The notes beneath the pieces are model-generated. The model ran no database searches and was not told where the DNA came from. It saw only the letters and a list, made by a program, of their open reading frames with translations. Shown here in pieces: positions 7,801 through 16,268 of a DNA stretch of 64,000 bases. The stretch is from Lacticaseibacillus pabuli (GTDB lineage Bacteria > Bacillota > Bacilli > Lactobacillales > Lactobacillaceae), in NCBI RefSeq assembly GCF_028736235.1, contig NZ_CP117884.1, positions 2,484,253 to 2,548,252 of the forward strand, read 5' to 3'. Made by a program: the position numbers and the translations under genes. Position 1 is the stretch's first letter. Every line of letters starts with the position of its first letter.

Positions 7801-9968
7801 TGCGGATCATCACGATTAGTCTTATTAAAGTTAGCTTGGTACCTAACAATAAATTGGTCACGTGTTCCCACTTTGTCATCAATCGCCTTATCTAAGACAA
7901 TTTTGAACTGCGTATATGGTTCACTGCCAATGCCTTCAATCGTGTAATCCGCTTTGTCGACGGCAACCTCCTGGGCATCCGCGCCCGTTTTACGATGAAT
8001 GGTTAATTCGTTTAATTGGTTCTTTGTCACCGTCAGCCCGGGTAAATCATTCTTTCCCATCGTGTCCGTTAGCGTCAGAGACGTCATCAGACGGCCAACA
8101 CTATTTGCAGTAATTTTAAAATTAACGGTCCCGTCCTTCTCGCTCAGTCCCGAGTGTGTTTTCGTAATATTACTCGTCACTGGCACACTACCCTCATACT
8201 TAATGTCTTCGCCCCAGCTAATGTTATTGGTATATCTGGACGACGGTTTAGTCGCAGAGGTCGAGTAGTACGTCATTGTGAACTCATCGCCGCCGTAGTC
8301 TTTATCGAGTTTAAATTGGTAAGTCGATCCCGTGCCCTTGTTAACGACAACAACGGCGCCATCAGTTGTGGTAACGGTACTCGGAAAAGTGGTCAATTGA
8401 TTTCCGTTAGCATCCGTTAGATATTGACTTTGACCCATCTTGTCGGTCAGCACGGTCCCCGCAGGAATTGTCATACCGCCCTGACGCGTTACCGTCACTT
8501 GCCATTTAACAATCCCACCCGGTAGCATAGTACCCTCTTTAGCAAGCGAAACGTCATAGGCAAAGGTTAACTCCGCAAACGCAGTAATCGGTGTTTCGTC
8601 CTTTTCAACCAACTGTGCTGCATTTTGAAGTCTCAATACCGGGGCATGACTGCTGCCGCGTGCCTCAACCAGATCAACTGTCGTGCTGTAGTCGATCTCG
8701 TAGTAATAGTGACGGTTTGCCGTGTCCTTGAGCGTAAACGTAATGACATTCTGGTCCGGGTTCATGCTCTGCTCAAAGACATCTGCTAGTTTGAGGCCCG
8801 CAACTTCGGTTGTGTCCCCATCAACTGATACCTCAAACGCTCTAAAATCGGTAATTTCCTTAAAACTCACACCCGCAGGCAAGGTATCAATTATCCGTGC
8901 GCCAGCCGCCAAAGCGGTGCTTGTTTTATTAATGCCAAGCTGCCACACAATATCGACTTTATTATTGTCTATTTTGTCCTGGTACTTCTCCGTTAACACC
9001 TTCTTGCTCAGCGCCTGAGAATCTTTCGCCACAACTTTGGGTCCAGAAACATTCGACGCCTCAACAAACGGCACCTTGATGTCCTTCAGCTCACCAGATC
9101 CATCCAGGCTGACATTGCCAGAAACATGGAATGTCCCCCTAATCCCGGTGTATTTGGTCACCGCATCGGAAAAGGTAAACCGCACATTGCCACTGGTTTC
9201 GACAACGTATGTGCCAAACACCTCGCTACCATCCTTTAAGTGACCTGTCAGTTCCTCAGTTAGCTTGAAATTCTCTGGGAGGACAAAATCAAAGGTGTCG
9301 CCGGCAGACATTTTTAGCCGAACTTCCTCTGGTAGCGCCCATTCGTACTCGATAATCACACGCTCCCCGACTTCAACGTGCGGAACCTCATCGCCATCCC
9401 CGTTCAAAATCTTCGCCGAGGTAAAAATTGTGCGCAAGCCATCCTCACCCGCTGGCAACCAGTCATTGATCGATGCGCGCGTCGTCCCTTTTGCAGACGG
9501 CTGCACCACCGCTGTCGCAAACTTGGTGCCTACCGTGTTGGTCGCAAGCGGCTGGTTGTGTTGATCCAGCAGCACGGCATACACGGTCACCGACTCCCGG
9601 ACTGGCGTAGTGAACTCAAAGGATGTTTCCTCTTTGCTCACTGCACTCTCCAGTGCGTAATCAGTCCCGGCTAGGTTTTGCGTTACTAAATGGTTACTGA
9701 TCACCGTTAGCTGTTCACCGTGTTCATCGACGGCGAATAAGCCAAGGCGACTTTCAGTTTCCATATCACGTGCCACTTCAGCATGCCATCTAATGTGGTC
9801 ACCATCCTGCTCGTGCGTGAGTGCCGCCATCGCGTACTCACTACTTAAAATTGTATTATTTGTCGTTTCGGCGCGAACGGTTTGCGCCCCCACGACGAGG
9901 TATTGTACAAACGAAAATAGTATGGTCACCAGCATCAATCGATGAATTACTTTGATCATTCTTTGCAT
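4833..9968 (-). CDS. Large cell-wall-anchored adhesin with Cna-B repeats and FPQTG sorting signal
   Basis: 1711 residues. A signal peptide (about 1-33) is followed by a region near 190-310 that resembles the Ig-like collagen-binding/SDR adhesin fold (GDTFDFVLP...VRFTFSDAV). A long stretch of repeated beta-rich domains runs to about 1030. A SpaA-like prealbumin domain follows (GGIKVVKTD...GATFSLY...YYLFETNAPDGY). Then come five Cna-B repeats, each starting like GEKIWDD, GTKHWDDDG or VTKTWRGD and ending in a Y-x-V-x-E/T-N block. A Pro-rich linker, the sorting motif FPQTG (near residue 1676), a membrane helix and an RRR-containing tail complete the protein. Repeats of this kind form stabilising isopeptide bonds, and sortase would attach the protein to peptidoglycan. 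Start: ATG with AGAGGG 9 bases upstream. The ligand cannot be deduced; no sortase gene lies in the window. Confidence 0.9.
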   Translation of the reverse strand: MQRMIKVIHRLMLVTILFSFVQYLVVGAQTVRAETTNNTILSSEYAMAALTHEQDGDHIRWHAEVARDMETESRLGLFAVDEHGEQLTVISNHLVTQNLAGTDYALESAVSKEETSFEFTTPVRESVTVYAVLLDQHNQPLATNTVGTKFATAVVQPSAKGTTRASINDWLPAGEDGLRTIFTSAKILNGDGDEVPHVEVGERVIIEYEWALPEEVRLKMSAGDTFDFVLPENFKLTEELTGHLKDGSEVFGTYVVETSGNVRFTFSDAVTKYTGIRGTFHVSGNVSLDGSGELKDIKVPFVEASNVSGPKVVAKDSQALSKKVLTEKYQDKIDNNKVDIVWQLGINKTSTALAAGARIIDTLPAGVSFKEITDFRAFEVSVDGDTTEVAGLKLADVFEQSMNPDQNVITFTLKDTANRHYYYEIDYSTTVDLVEARGSSHAPVLRLQNAAQLVEKDETPITAFAELTFAYDVSLAKEGTMLPGGIVKWQVTVTRQGGMTIPAGTVLTDKMGQSQYLTDANGNQLTTFPSTVTTTDGAVVVVNKGTGSTYQFKLDKDYGGDEFTMTYYSTSATKPSSRYTNNISWGEDIKYEGSVPVTSNITKTHSGLSEKDGTVNFKITANSVGRLMTSLTLTDTMGKNDLPGLTVTKNQLNELTIHRKTGADAQEVAVDKADYTIEGIGSEPYTQFKIVLDKAIDDKVGTRDQFIVRYQANFNKTNRDDPQRNTITMNYKIGKLEYEHSANRDIDLTPSKQIAGSKSGAVHPAQGTVDWTMVVNTGGLGTLGAKGVLTDTLPTKVTLNGGVTGPVSTDAFTVTKNGVLVPKGEITAKFTAHSSTPKVEFTGFEPGQNEYVIVLTTTIVLDSKGCLPKLDEITNKFTYKDNLVHTASNISAAVSYDPVNALLAKEALQEGDQVQYTVTVNGDTAENPEKNKLKLEEVVITDSPDNTQVLRIDPESLEVRDNKNELIDPASYEKQCGERGFTLKFETLEQEIRITYTGHIIFPSGTYPGQVVKPTNTVKVTGNKIIAQQTTGDVALAYPEAGGTAQGELGGIKVVKTDAANGKTLTGATFSLYRVKDKENHVVGAGIYFDEKVNAQGELLFEDLTMGDYYLFETNAPDGYAISPEFEAGYLVTVAKSANSNVTEVTVENERVTSLSGEKIWDDEDNLDGARPLSVTLHLIENGDTETGLSQTVSARDGWKYNFKDIPYADDAGDPITYSVREDEVKHYTTSYEQTDVINHHEPELVDVKGEKKWEGEADHPGSVVINLLADGDQVATKTVTAADNWQYHFTDLPKYSEGVEIVYTITEDSLPGYSVSYENYDVTNKSTPGQTSVTVTKAWHDDHNQAGRRPEQVKVQLYANGTPVGDVVTLDAAGKWTHTWGNLDLTDQGQTISYVVREFEVPDGYRVTVDNENHGNIILTNTYQTNKTRVSGTKHWDDDGNRHQQRPKQVVVNLLANNELVASKTVTAADKWQYRFDDLPEYVNGQKIVYTVTENAVANYSTRVHGFDITNRYTPGKTSVTVTKTWRGDISGLRPKQIRVQLYANGEAHGKPVTLRSTDNWAHTWQNLPLRDDGRVIAYTVREVGVPSGYAVSVDNTDTGNLRITNTKKSGQPDPEKPTPPVTPGEPNQPGPTTPTLPGKPVSPSTPTLPHLSGGSAGGGNIGTSVATSRPSGAFPQTGNARTVWLAALGTCLLLAVGTGAWLLRRRVKA

Positions 9969-10103
9969 TTGTTTGCCCTCTCTATTGTGTTCTTAGCTCC
10001 CATCCTCTTTATTGGTTTGACGCCATAAGTACGGTTCTCACCTCCCGAATTTGTATTGTCCCGTGAAAGTTCATCGCCTTTATCAATGGATTAATAATCC
10101 GTG

Positions 10104-10138
10104 ATTATATTAGTTATATCTGTTTTCATTTAACAGAT
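10104..10138 (-). promoter_or_regulatory. Candidate promoter and operator of the adhesin gene
   Basis: On the minus strand a TATAAT box (10104-10109) follows a perfect 7+7 inverted repeat, ATCTGTT-N7-AACAGAT (10118-10138), which would overlap the -35 region. No good -35 hexamer is present, consistent with activator or repressor control. The remaining leader to the start codon (about 130 bases) holds only a second AGGAGG-like sequence (near 10050) with no gene behind it. Confidence 0.4.
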
Positions 10139-10203
10139 TTATCTTATATATAAAAAGTAACACATTGCCGATGCTTAACAAAATACACTTGTTTTTGAAC
10201 ACC

Positions 10204-10240
10204 AAAAAAGCGTGCTGCGATTGGTGCATCGCAGCGCGCT
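10204..10240 (-). terminator. Terminator of the dnaB/unknown-gene transcript
   Basis: Read on the minus strand, a stem (GCGCTGCGAT with ATCGCAGCACGC) is followed by six T residues. Confidence 0.88.
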
Positions 10241-10257
10241 CAAGGGATAAAGCCATA

Positions 10258-11424
10258 TTAAGATTCATCATTATCCCGCAGCCACTCTTCCTGCAGGTAA
10301 CCATACACGCTATCAAAGGTCACATCGAGGACTTCGCTGTTCTTAAACGTGGTGGTCGCCTCGCTCCCGTCACCAACCGGCTCAATTCCAAAACCATTGT
10401 CAGTCACTTCCACGACACGGCCCTGGACGGCATCCACGGTCTGTGCACTGCGCACCCGCAGCACTTTGCCCATGATGTCAGCCTCTTGCAGAATGTCCTC
10501 CAGGAAATCCGCGCCGTCCGTGAACTCACGGCGGCGGTTCAAGCCAGGCGCCTGCACAAAATGTTGTTTTTCGGCCCAGCCCTCATAAAACGAGATGGTT
10601 TGCACATAGTCAGAATCCGTCAGTAGGTAAGCGATGTTCCGCAAGCGAATCAGGGCGTACCCGCCGAACTGACCCGCCATATCGAGCATTTGCATCACGA
10701 CAAAATCGTCGCTCACTGCTTGCACCCGGCCGACGTAGAAGTTGTCAGTGTTCACCCGCGTGATGATGGCCACTAATTGCTTTGAATCGCGAACAACGGG
10801 CAGAATCTTCCCCATTTGGCCGCTGTTACGGTAGCGGCTCGTCGGTTCGTGCTGCAAATCACTGCGGTGGCTCAGCAGGACCGACTCGAGGAACAGGTCG
10901 TAGCCTTCAAATTCCAATGAGCAAACCGAGTTGAAGTCCAAGGTGACGGTGCGTTTATCGCTGTAGTTAAATTTGTTGAAGACTTCCAGTTGCAGGCTGG
11001 TCTGCGTAACAGTTGTGATTTGCCCTTCCAGATAGTTTTCACTATCCAGTGAGACCACCACGACGGCCTGGCCGGAACGCCGCATGTTCTCTGCGACCTG
11101 GTACAACAGCGGGTTATCCGCGTTCAGCGGCAAGCGCAAGGGTGCGGCTGGCATCGCCGTGAACCCATGGTCGGCCGACTTTTGCATGCGGTAGGAAATC
11201 ATATCAATATCGGGACCGCCGACTTCAATCGAATCGATGGCGATCCGCGCCACGTATGCAGAGCCGTCCGCCAGCCCCGCGTCGTTGTACGTCTGCAACA
11301 CGACGCCGTCATCGGCAACGGCCTCGACATAACCGGTGTAAAAATCGGTCACGTCGGTTTGGTAGACGTTGATCAGCAAATGCTGCTCCCGCGCCGCCAT
11401 TAAACTCATGATGATTGCGTCCAT
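10258..11424 (-). CDS. Conserved protein of unknown function with duplicated beta-barrel-like modules
   Basis: 388 acidic residues without signal peptide or membrane helix. I do not recognise the family. The sequence contains four similar modules arranged as a repeated pair: modules 1 and 3 share LLINVYQTDVTDFYTGYV / LVAIITRVNTDNFYVGRV followed by 'D-D-x-V-V-x-Q'. Modules 2 and 4 share 'V-x-G-x-I/V-x-x-V-T' and an F-x-S-V-x-x-L/F-x-x-Y ending. Alternating short strands suggest small SH3- or Sm-like barrels. AAAGGAGA stands 5 bases before the start, and the gene begins 16 bases after the dnaB stop, so it is co-transcribed with dnaB. A replication-related or nucleic-acid-binding role is only a guess from this position. 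Confidence 0.75.
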   Translation of the reverse strand: MDAIIMSLMAAREQHLLINVYQTDVTDFYTGYVEAVADDGVVLQTYNDAGLADGSAYVARIAIDSIEVGGPDIDMISYRMQKSADHGFTAMPAAPLRLPLNADNPLLYQVAENMRRSGQAVVVVSLDSENYLEGQITTVTQTSLQLEVFNKFNYSDKRTVTLDFNSVCSLEFEGYDLFLESVLLSHRSDLQHEPTSRYRNSGQMGKILPVVRDSKQLVAIITRVNTDNFYVGRVQAVSDDFVVMQMLDMAGQFGGYALIRLRNIAYLLTDSDYVQTISFYEGWAEKQHFVQAPGLNRRREFTDGADFLEDILQEADIMGKVLRVRSAQTVDAVQGRVVEVTDNGFGIEPVGDGSEATTTFKNSEVLDVTFDSVYGYLQEEWLRDNDES

Positions 11425-11439
11425 AGTGTCTCCTTTACC

Positions 11440-12813
11440 CTACGAAGGCTGATAGGCGATGGAAGAGAACTTGTTGAGGGATTTCACGAACAGCAATTTC
11501 ACTGTCCCGCGCGCCCCACTACGGTTCTTTTCGATGATGATTTCCATCTCACCAACATCCTGGTCTTCGGGATCCTGATCGGCGTCGGAATCGTCGCCGT
11601 CCTCATCGCGGTAATAGTCCTCACGGTAGAGGAACGCAACGATATCCGCGTCCTGTTCAATCGCCCCAGATTCACGAATATCTGACAGCACTGGCCGCTT
11701 GTCCTGACGCTGTTCAACGCTACGAGACAGCTGGGACATCGCGATGACCGGCACGTGCAGTTCCTTAGCAAGCTTCTTGAGCTGCCGGGAAATTTCGGAA
11801 ACTTCTTGCTGGCGATTTTCCTTACCTGTGCCTTCAATCAGTTGCAGGTAGTCAATGACGATGAGGCCAAGGTGCGTGTCTGGCTGGCGGGCCAAACGAC
11901 GGCACTTCGCGCGAATCTCACCGACACGAATGCCGGGGGTATCGTCAAAGTAAATATTTGTCCGAGCGAGTGAACCCATCGCCACAATCAGGTTACGGGT
12001 TTCTTCTTCGGTCAACTGCCCGGTGCGCAGGTGGTTCGCGTTGATGCTCCCCTCACTGCACAACATCCGGTTAACCAAGGATTCCGCGCCCATTTCCAAA
12101 CTGAAAATCGCGACGGCTTCATTGGTCTTGGTCCCGACGTTCTGCGCGATGTTCAACGCGAACGCGGTCTTCCCCATCCCGGGACGGGCGGCGATAACCA
12201 CCAGTTCATCCTGGTGCAATCCGGTCGTGATGTGGTCCAAGTCCGGAAAGCCAGTGGCCAGCCCGGTGACGTCCTCGCTCTGTTGCATGAGCTGATCAAT
12301 GTCGGTCATGGCGCTGTTCAGCACGTCAGAAATGCGCCGGAAGTCCTGACCGCCACCCTGCGAGATGCGCGAAATGGTTTCTTCGGCCTCTTCCAGCTGC
12401 TCTTCAGGGTCATCCTGGTCGTCAAAGCCACGGTCCGCAATGGCACTAGCTGCCTGAATCAAGCGGCGGCTGGTGGCCTTTTGCTTCACAATCTGGGCGT
12501 AGTAACTGATATGCGTGACGGTCGAAACCGCGTCGGCTAGCTCAATCAGGTAACCAGCGCCCCCGATGTCTTCGAGGTTGCCCGTCCGTTCGAGCTCGGC
12601 CTGCACAGTCAAGTTGTCAATCGCTTCGTCGCGGTCGGACAGTGCGGTCATGGCGGTGAAAATCAGCTGGTGCTTGCGCTGGTAAAAATCATCCGCGGTG
12701 ACGTATTCTTGGGCGTCGGCCATGCGCTGCGAATCGATAAGAATGGCACCAAGTACCGCTTTTTCGGCTTCATTGTTCTGCGGCATCTGCCGACTCATTG
12801 CTGGTTGATCCAT
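11440..12813 (-). CDS. dnaB: Replicative DNA helicase DnaB
   Basis: 457 residues, normal length. The N-terminal domain (PQNNEAEKAVLGAIL) binds primase and the C-terminal RecA-like motor carries Walker A (ARPGMGKTAFALN), Walker B (GLIVIDYLQLI) and the QLSRSVEQR...SDIRESGAIEQDAD block. The hexamer unwinds DNA at the fork and recruits primase. I choose ATG 12813 because AGGAGGG lies 10 bases upstream; the frame is open further upstream but there is no signal there. It has its own likely promoter after the terminator of the upstream regulator gene (extended -10 TGTTAGAAT near 12860). Unlike in most relatives, it is not next to rplI: more than 10 kb of other genes separate them. Confidence 0.97.
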   Translation of the reverse strand: MDQPAMSRQMPQNNEAEKAVLGAILIDSQRMADAQEYVTADDFYQRKHQLIFTAMTALSDRDEAIDNLTVQAELERTGNLEDIGGAGYLIELADAVSTVTHISYYAQIVKQKATSRRLIQAASAIADRGFDDQDDPEEQLEEAEETISRISQGGGQDFRRISDVLNSAMTDIDQLMQQSEDVTGLATGFPDLDHITTGLHQDELVVIAARPGMGKTAFALNIAQNVGTKTNEAVAIFSLEMGAESLVNRMLCSEGSINANHLRTGQLTEEETRNLIVAMGSLARTNIYFDDTPGIRVGEIRAKCRRLARQPDTHLGLIVIDYLQLIEGTGKENRQQEVSEISRQLKKLAKELHVPVIAMSQLSRSVEQRQDKRPVLSDIRESGAIEQDADIVAFLYREDYYRDEDGDDSDADQDPEDQDVGEMEIIIEKNRSGARGTVKLLFVKSLNKFSSIAYQPS

Positions 12814-12874
12814 TTGCCTAAGCCCTCCTAGTCTTTTAAAGAATGCTGGAATAATTCTAACATATATAGGACCT

Positions 12875-12904
12875 AAAAAAACGGCTACCGCAAGCGGCAT
12901 CCGT
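12875..12904 (-). terminator. Terminator of the TetR/ABC operon
   Basis: On the minus strand an 11-base imperfect stem (ACGGATGCCGC with GCGGTAGCCGT) is followed by seven T residues; it separates the exporter operon from dnaB. Confidence 0.85.
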
Positions 12905-12932
12905 TTAAAAGTGTCTGGTCTAATTAGATTGA

Positions 12933-13589
12933 CTATTTTTCTTTCGGTGCTGTTGCCAAAATGCCGTGCTCGAGGACGTCGATGTAACTTGCGACCTTAT
13001 CGAGCACCGGCTGCATCTCCCCAATCGTGATATTCGGATTGGCCTGAATGAGCCCCTTCGATTCCTCACCAATCAGGAGCGACACCGCCGTCATCATCTG
13101 TTCCACCACGTCGAGCGAGACCCCCTCGCGCAAGTTCAGGCGTTTGAAGACCGGGTCAATCATCTGCGGCAGCATTTCGTTAACCTTGCCGCTCCAGATG
13201 TCATTAAGCTGACTCGCTACGTCTTTCGGCAGGTTACCGACTTCACCATAAGCCGCCATGCTGAGCTCAAAATCGTCAGGATAATCGATCTGCATCTGCA
13301 TCTTATATTTGGTGGCGCGCACAATCATGCTCTTGAGGTCCTTCGAATCGCTCCAGACCGTCAAATCCGCATTTTTAATCAGGCGGTCATAACTGGCCCG
13401 CACCGCGGCGACATAGAGCTGGCCCTTGCTACCGAAGTAATTGAAGACCAGGCCCTTAGACACATCCGCGGCCTTGGCAATCTCATCCGTTTTGGCATGC
13501 TGATAGCCTTGTTTCGCAAATATCTTGGTTGCGGCAGCGAGAATGCGAGCTTCTTTGGCCGGATCTTTTGGTGTGCGACGTTTTGGCAT
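12933..13589 (-). CDS. TetR-family transcriptional regulator
   Basis: 218 residues. The N-terminal 50 residues form a typical TetR helix-turn-helix (AATKIFAKQGYQHAKTDEIAKAADVSKGLVFNYFGSK, given here as the region of residues about 19-55). The C-terminal two thirds is the ligand-binding and dimerisation part. AAGGAG precedes the ATG. It is the last gene of a three-gene operon with an ABC exporter and most likely represses it through the palindromic operator at 16282-16312. Drug binding would release repression, but the inducer is unknown. Confidence 0.9.
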   Translation of the reverse strand: MPKRRTPKDPAKEARILAAATKIFAKQGYQHAKTDEIAKAADVSKGLVFNYFGSKGQLYVAAVRASYDRLIKNADLTVWSDSKDLKSMIVRATKYKMQMQIDYPDDFELSMAAYGEVGNLPKDVASQLNDIWSGKVNEMLPQMIDPVFKRLNLREGVSLDVVEQMMTAVSLLIGEESKGLIQANPNITIGEMQPVLDKVASYIDVLEHGILATAPKEK

Positions 13590-13631
13590 GATGGCGCTCC
13601 TTTCGGTTGGTTTTGCGAGTTAATCTTACAC

Positions 13632-15251
13632 TTAATTGATTTTGAGGTCACGCTGGCGGTAGAAGAAGTAACCGGCGAGCATCATGACAATGCCGAGTGC
13701 GCTCATCCAGCCGGCCATTCCCCAGTTGATGCTCTTGAGTGGCACCTGGTTGACCCACCCAAATGGGGATACCTTCATCGCCCACTTTGGAAAATCGAGG
13801 ATTTTGCCCACGTAAGTCGACATAATCCCGTAAATCGGGACCACCCAAGCAACTGACTGCAGGCGCGGCAGGGCGCCGGCAAGCAGGGCGGTGAAACCAA
13901 TGGTCACCATGAATGCCGGCCAGTAACCGACAAAGCTACGCAGGAACCGGGTCAGCGGGATGGCATGTGCCATGGACGCATTCCCGCCGATGCCCATGCC
14001 GATAATGCCCAGGAAGAGGGCGATACTCCCGACAATTAGGGCGAATGCCATGTGACTGCTGTAGAGGCGCAGGCGGGAAATGCCGCGGGCGTGCAGCTGT
14101 TCGAGGTAACCCTTCGACTCATCCGTGTTCAGGCGCATCACGGTCATCATCGCGGGCACCACGGAGACGACCGCGAACACAACGGCCAGTGTTGCCGCAA
14201 AGGACAGCACAATCGTCTTGTTGGCTGCCGTTACCGCGGCGTTACCAATTAGCTTGGCCATGGTTGGGTTGGATCCCAGCAAGTCGCCCACCTTGGAGAA
14301 AATGGAACCGTAGCTGGCACCCAGGCCAAACAACGCAATCAGCCAAACGATGGTGCTGGTTCGTTCGAGCCGCGCAATCAAGCCGAACGGACCGGCCAGT
14401 AGTGGGCTGGCGTTCTTGCGGCCATTACCCTGGGGAAGAATGCCGCTGCCGACATCGCGCTGCATTGCAATTGCGAACGTGATGCCAAACACAATGACGG
14501 CAAACCCAATCATGAGGGTCAGCGGCCACCAGGTATTCGTGACGTAAATGTTCAACTTCTCAATCCAGCCGAACACCGTGAACCACGTCAGGTCGGGATT
14601 CTGCACATCGGTCGCCATCCGCGCCACGTACAGGATGCCCATCACACCGTAGCTCAGCATCGTTGCACTACGCCCGGAGCTCACGACTTGGGCGCAAAGC
14701 AAGCTGATGGCGGCGAACATGATGCCGAAGAACGCGAGCCCCATGCCGAACAGCCAGCTCCCGTTGGCGTCAGCGCCGGTCATCCCCGCACTCTGCAGAC
14801 CTAACGCTTCAACGACCCCGATAACGAGGTTGATAAGCAGAATCTCGATGGTTACCGCGAGCAGTTGTGCGCTGCGGCCGACCGCGTGCGCTGAAATCAG
14901 TTCGGACACGCCGGTATCTTCTTCAGCACGGCTGTTTTTGACCGCAAAGTAAATGTTCATCATGGCGGTAAACAGCCCCATGAAGACCATCATTTCGGCC
15001 GCGTAAATTATCGCGGGATTGTAGGGCTTCGCCGCCGTGAACGGGCCAAACATCGACACCATGGCCGGTAATTTCAGGGTGCTAGAGATAGAGGCTAGCG
15101 CTTTGGGGTCGCCGTACAGGCTGTCAAACTTACCAGCCGCGGCCACCATGATACCGGCTAATCCAAGGAACCACAACAGAATTCGGAGCCAGTCCCGACG
15201 CAGATACGTCCGGAGCAATAGCCCCGTGCGTGCAAAGTTATTCTTGAGCAT
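13632..15251 (-). CDS. ABC exporter permease (polyketide/ionophore antibiotic exporter type)
   Basis: 539 residues with about twelve membrane segments in two similar halves, as in the exporters annotated for tetronasin or polyketide antibiotics. Its first 14 bases overlap the end of the ATPase gene, indicating translational coupling. A conserved-looking loop follows the second helix (SRAEEDTGVSELISAHAVGRSAQ region, residues about 108-130). With the ATPase upstream it forms an exporter; the substrate is unknown but a hydrophobic antibiotic is the usual assignment for this family. Confidence 0.85.
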   Translation of the reverse strand: MLKNNFARTGLLLRTYLRRDWLRILLWFLGLAGIMVAAAGKFDSLYGDPKALASISSTLKLPAMVSMFGPFTAAKPYNPAIIYAAEMMVFMGLFTAMMNIYFAVKNSRAEEDTGVSELISAHAVGRSAQLLAVTIEILLINLVIGVVEALGLQSAGMTGADANGSWLFGMGLAFFGIMFAAISLLCAQVVSSGRSATMLSYGVMGILYVARMATDVQNPDLTWFTVFGWIEKLNIYVTNTWWPLTLMIGFAVIVFGITFAIAMQRDVGSGILPQGNGRKNASPLLAGPFGLIARLERTSTIVWLIALFGLGASYGSIFSKVGDLLGSNPTMAKLIGNAAVTAANKTIVLSFAATLAVVFAVVSVVPAMMTVMRLNTDESKGYLEQLHARGISRLRLYSSHMAFALIVGSIALFLGIIGMGIGGNASMAHAIPLTRFLRSFVGYWPAFMVTIGFTALLAGALPRLQSVAWVVPIYGIMSTYVGKILDFPKWAMKVSPFGWVNQVPLKSINWGMAGWMSALGIVMMLAGYFFYRQRDLKIN

Positions 15252-16158
15252 TGCCTTCTGCCCCCTCCTGGTTGTAGTACCGCAAGAACAGATCCTCGAG
15301 CGTTGGTGGCGTGCTCTGCAGACTAACGATGCCCATCGTGCTCAACGTACTGATGACCGCGCCGAGTTGTTCGGAATCGACGGCAAAGCTGGCCTTGTTC
15401 GCCACCTTGGGATCCGGCGTAAAGCCGTGCACCGCCGTGTCGGACTTCAGCTGACTCAGGTCGCCCGTCGTCTGCACGGTGACGTTAGTCCGGCTGAGCT
15501 TGCGCATGTCGGCCAGAGAACCGGTTTCGACAATCTTCCCGGCGCGGATAATCCCAATCCGGTCACACATACGTTCCACTTCACTTAGGATGTGACTAGA
15601 GAGTAAGACGGACTTGCCGGCCTCCTTCAGCAGTTGCACCTGCTTCTGGAAGATTTCCTCCATTAGCGGATCGAGCCCGCTGGTTGGTTCGTCAAAGATG
15701 TACAAGTCGGCCTGGGTCGAGAATGCCGCGATGAGTGCGACCTTCTGCCGGTTCCCCTTGGAATAGCTGCGGCACTTCTTGCGGACATCGAGGTTAAACA
15801 ACTTGATGAGCTCGTCGGTGTGTGCGGAGTGCTTTTGACCGCTCAGTTTCAGGAACAGGTCGATGGCCTCGCCACCGGACAAGTTGGGCCACAGGTAAAC
15901 ATCCCCGGGGACGTAAGCGATGCGCTGGTGGATCTTGACGGCGTCGTGCCAGACGTCGAGGCCAAAGATCTGGGCGGACCCGCCGCTCGCTTTCAGGATA
16001 CCAAGCAGTGTGCGAATGGTCGTGGACTTCCCGGCACCATTAGGCCCGATAAAGCCAAACACCTCACCCTTGTTGACGTCAAAGGAAATGTCCTTCAACG
16101 CCTCAAACTTACCGAATTTCTTTTGCAGGTGCTGGATGCTGACAACTGCTTCTGCCAT
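15238..16158 (-). CDS. ABC exporter ATP-binding protein
   Basis: 306 residues. Walker A (GPNGAGKST), a signature in the form YSKGNRQKVALI instead of the classical LSGGQ, Walker B (LYIFDEPTSGLDP) and the H-loop (SSHILSEVERMCDRIG) are present. The KGNRQK signature variant is common in drug and antibiotic exporters (DrrA-like). The C-terminal 80 residues form the extra domain typical of this group. AGGAGG stands before the ATG. It is first in the operon ATPase-permease-TetR, transcribed from the promoter at 16269-16297 across a leader of about 100 bases that contains a repeat relic. Confidence 0.92.
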   Translation of the reverse strand: MAEAVVSIQHLQKKFGKFEALKDISFDVNKGEVFGFIGPNGAGKSTTIRTLLGILKASGGSAQIFGLDVWHDAVKIHQRIAYVPGDVYLWPNLSGGEAIDLFLKLSGQKHSAHTDELIKLFNLDVRKKCRSYSKGNRQKVALIAAFSTQADLYIFDEPTSGLDPLMEEIFQKQVQLLKEAGKSVLLSSHILSEVERMCDRIGIIRAGKIVETGSLADMRKLSRTNVTVQTTGDLSQLKSDTAVHGFTPDPKVANKASFAVDSEQLGAVISTLSTMGIVSLQSTPPTLEDLFLRYYNQEGAEGNAQE

Positions 16159-16183
16159 GATGTTATCCTCCTAGGGAAAATTA

Positions 16184-16243
16184 AAGTGTGCGCAGGTTTC
16201 TGCGCCCCGGAGCCGTTCTAAGTGTGCGCAGGCGCGCTTATTT
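16184..16243. repeat. Relic of structured repeat family 2
   Basis: About 55 bases match the conserved linker of the family 2 repeats (TTCTGC-CCCC-AGCCGTTCTA and the GCGC-CTTA end). The hairpin arms are missing. The relic lies inside the probable 5' untranslated leader of the exporter operon. Confidence 0.7.
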
Positions 16244-16268
16244 CAGTCCCTTTTTTGATTTCGAGATG

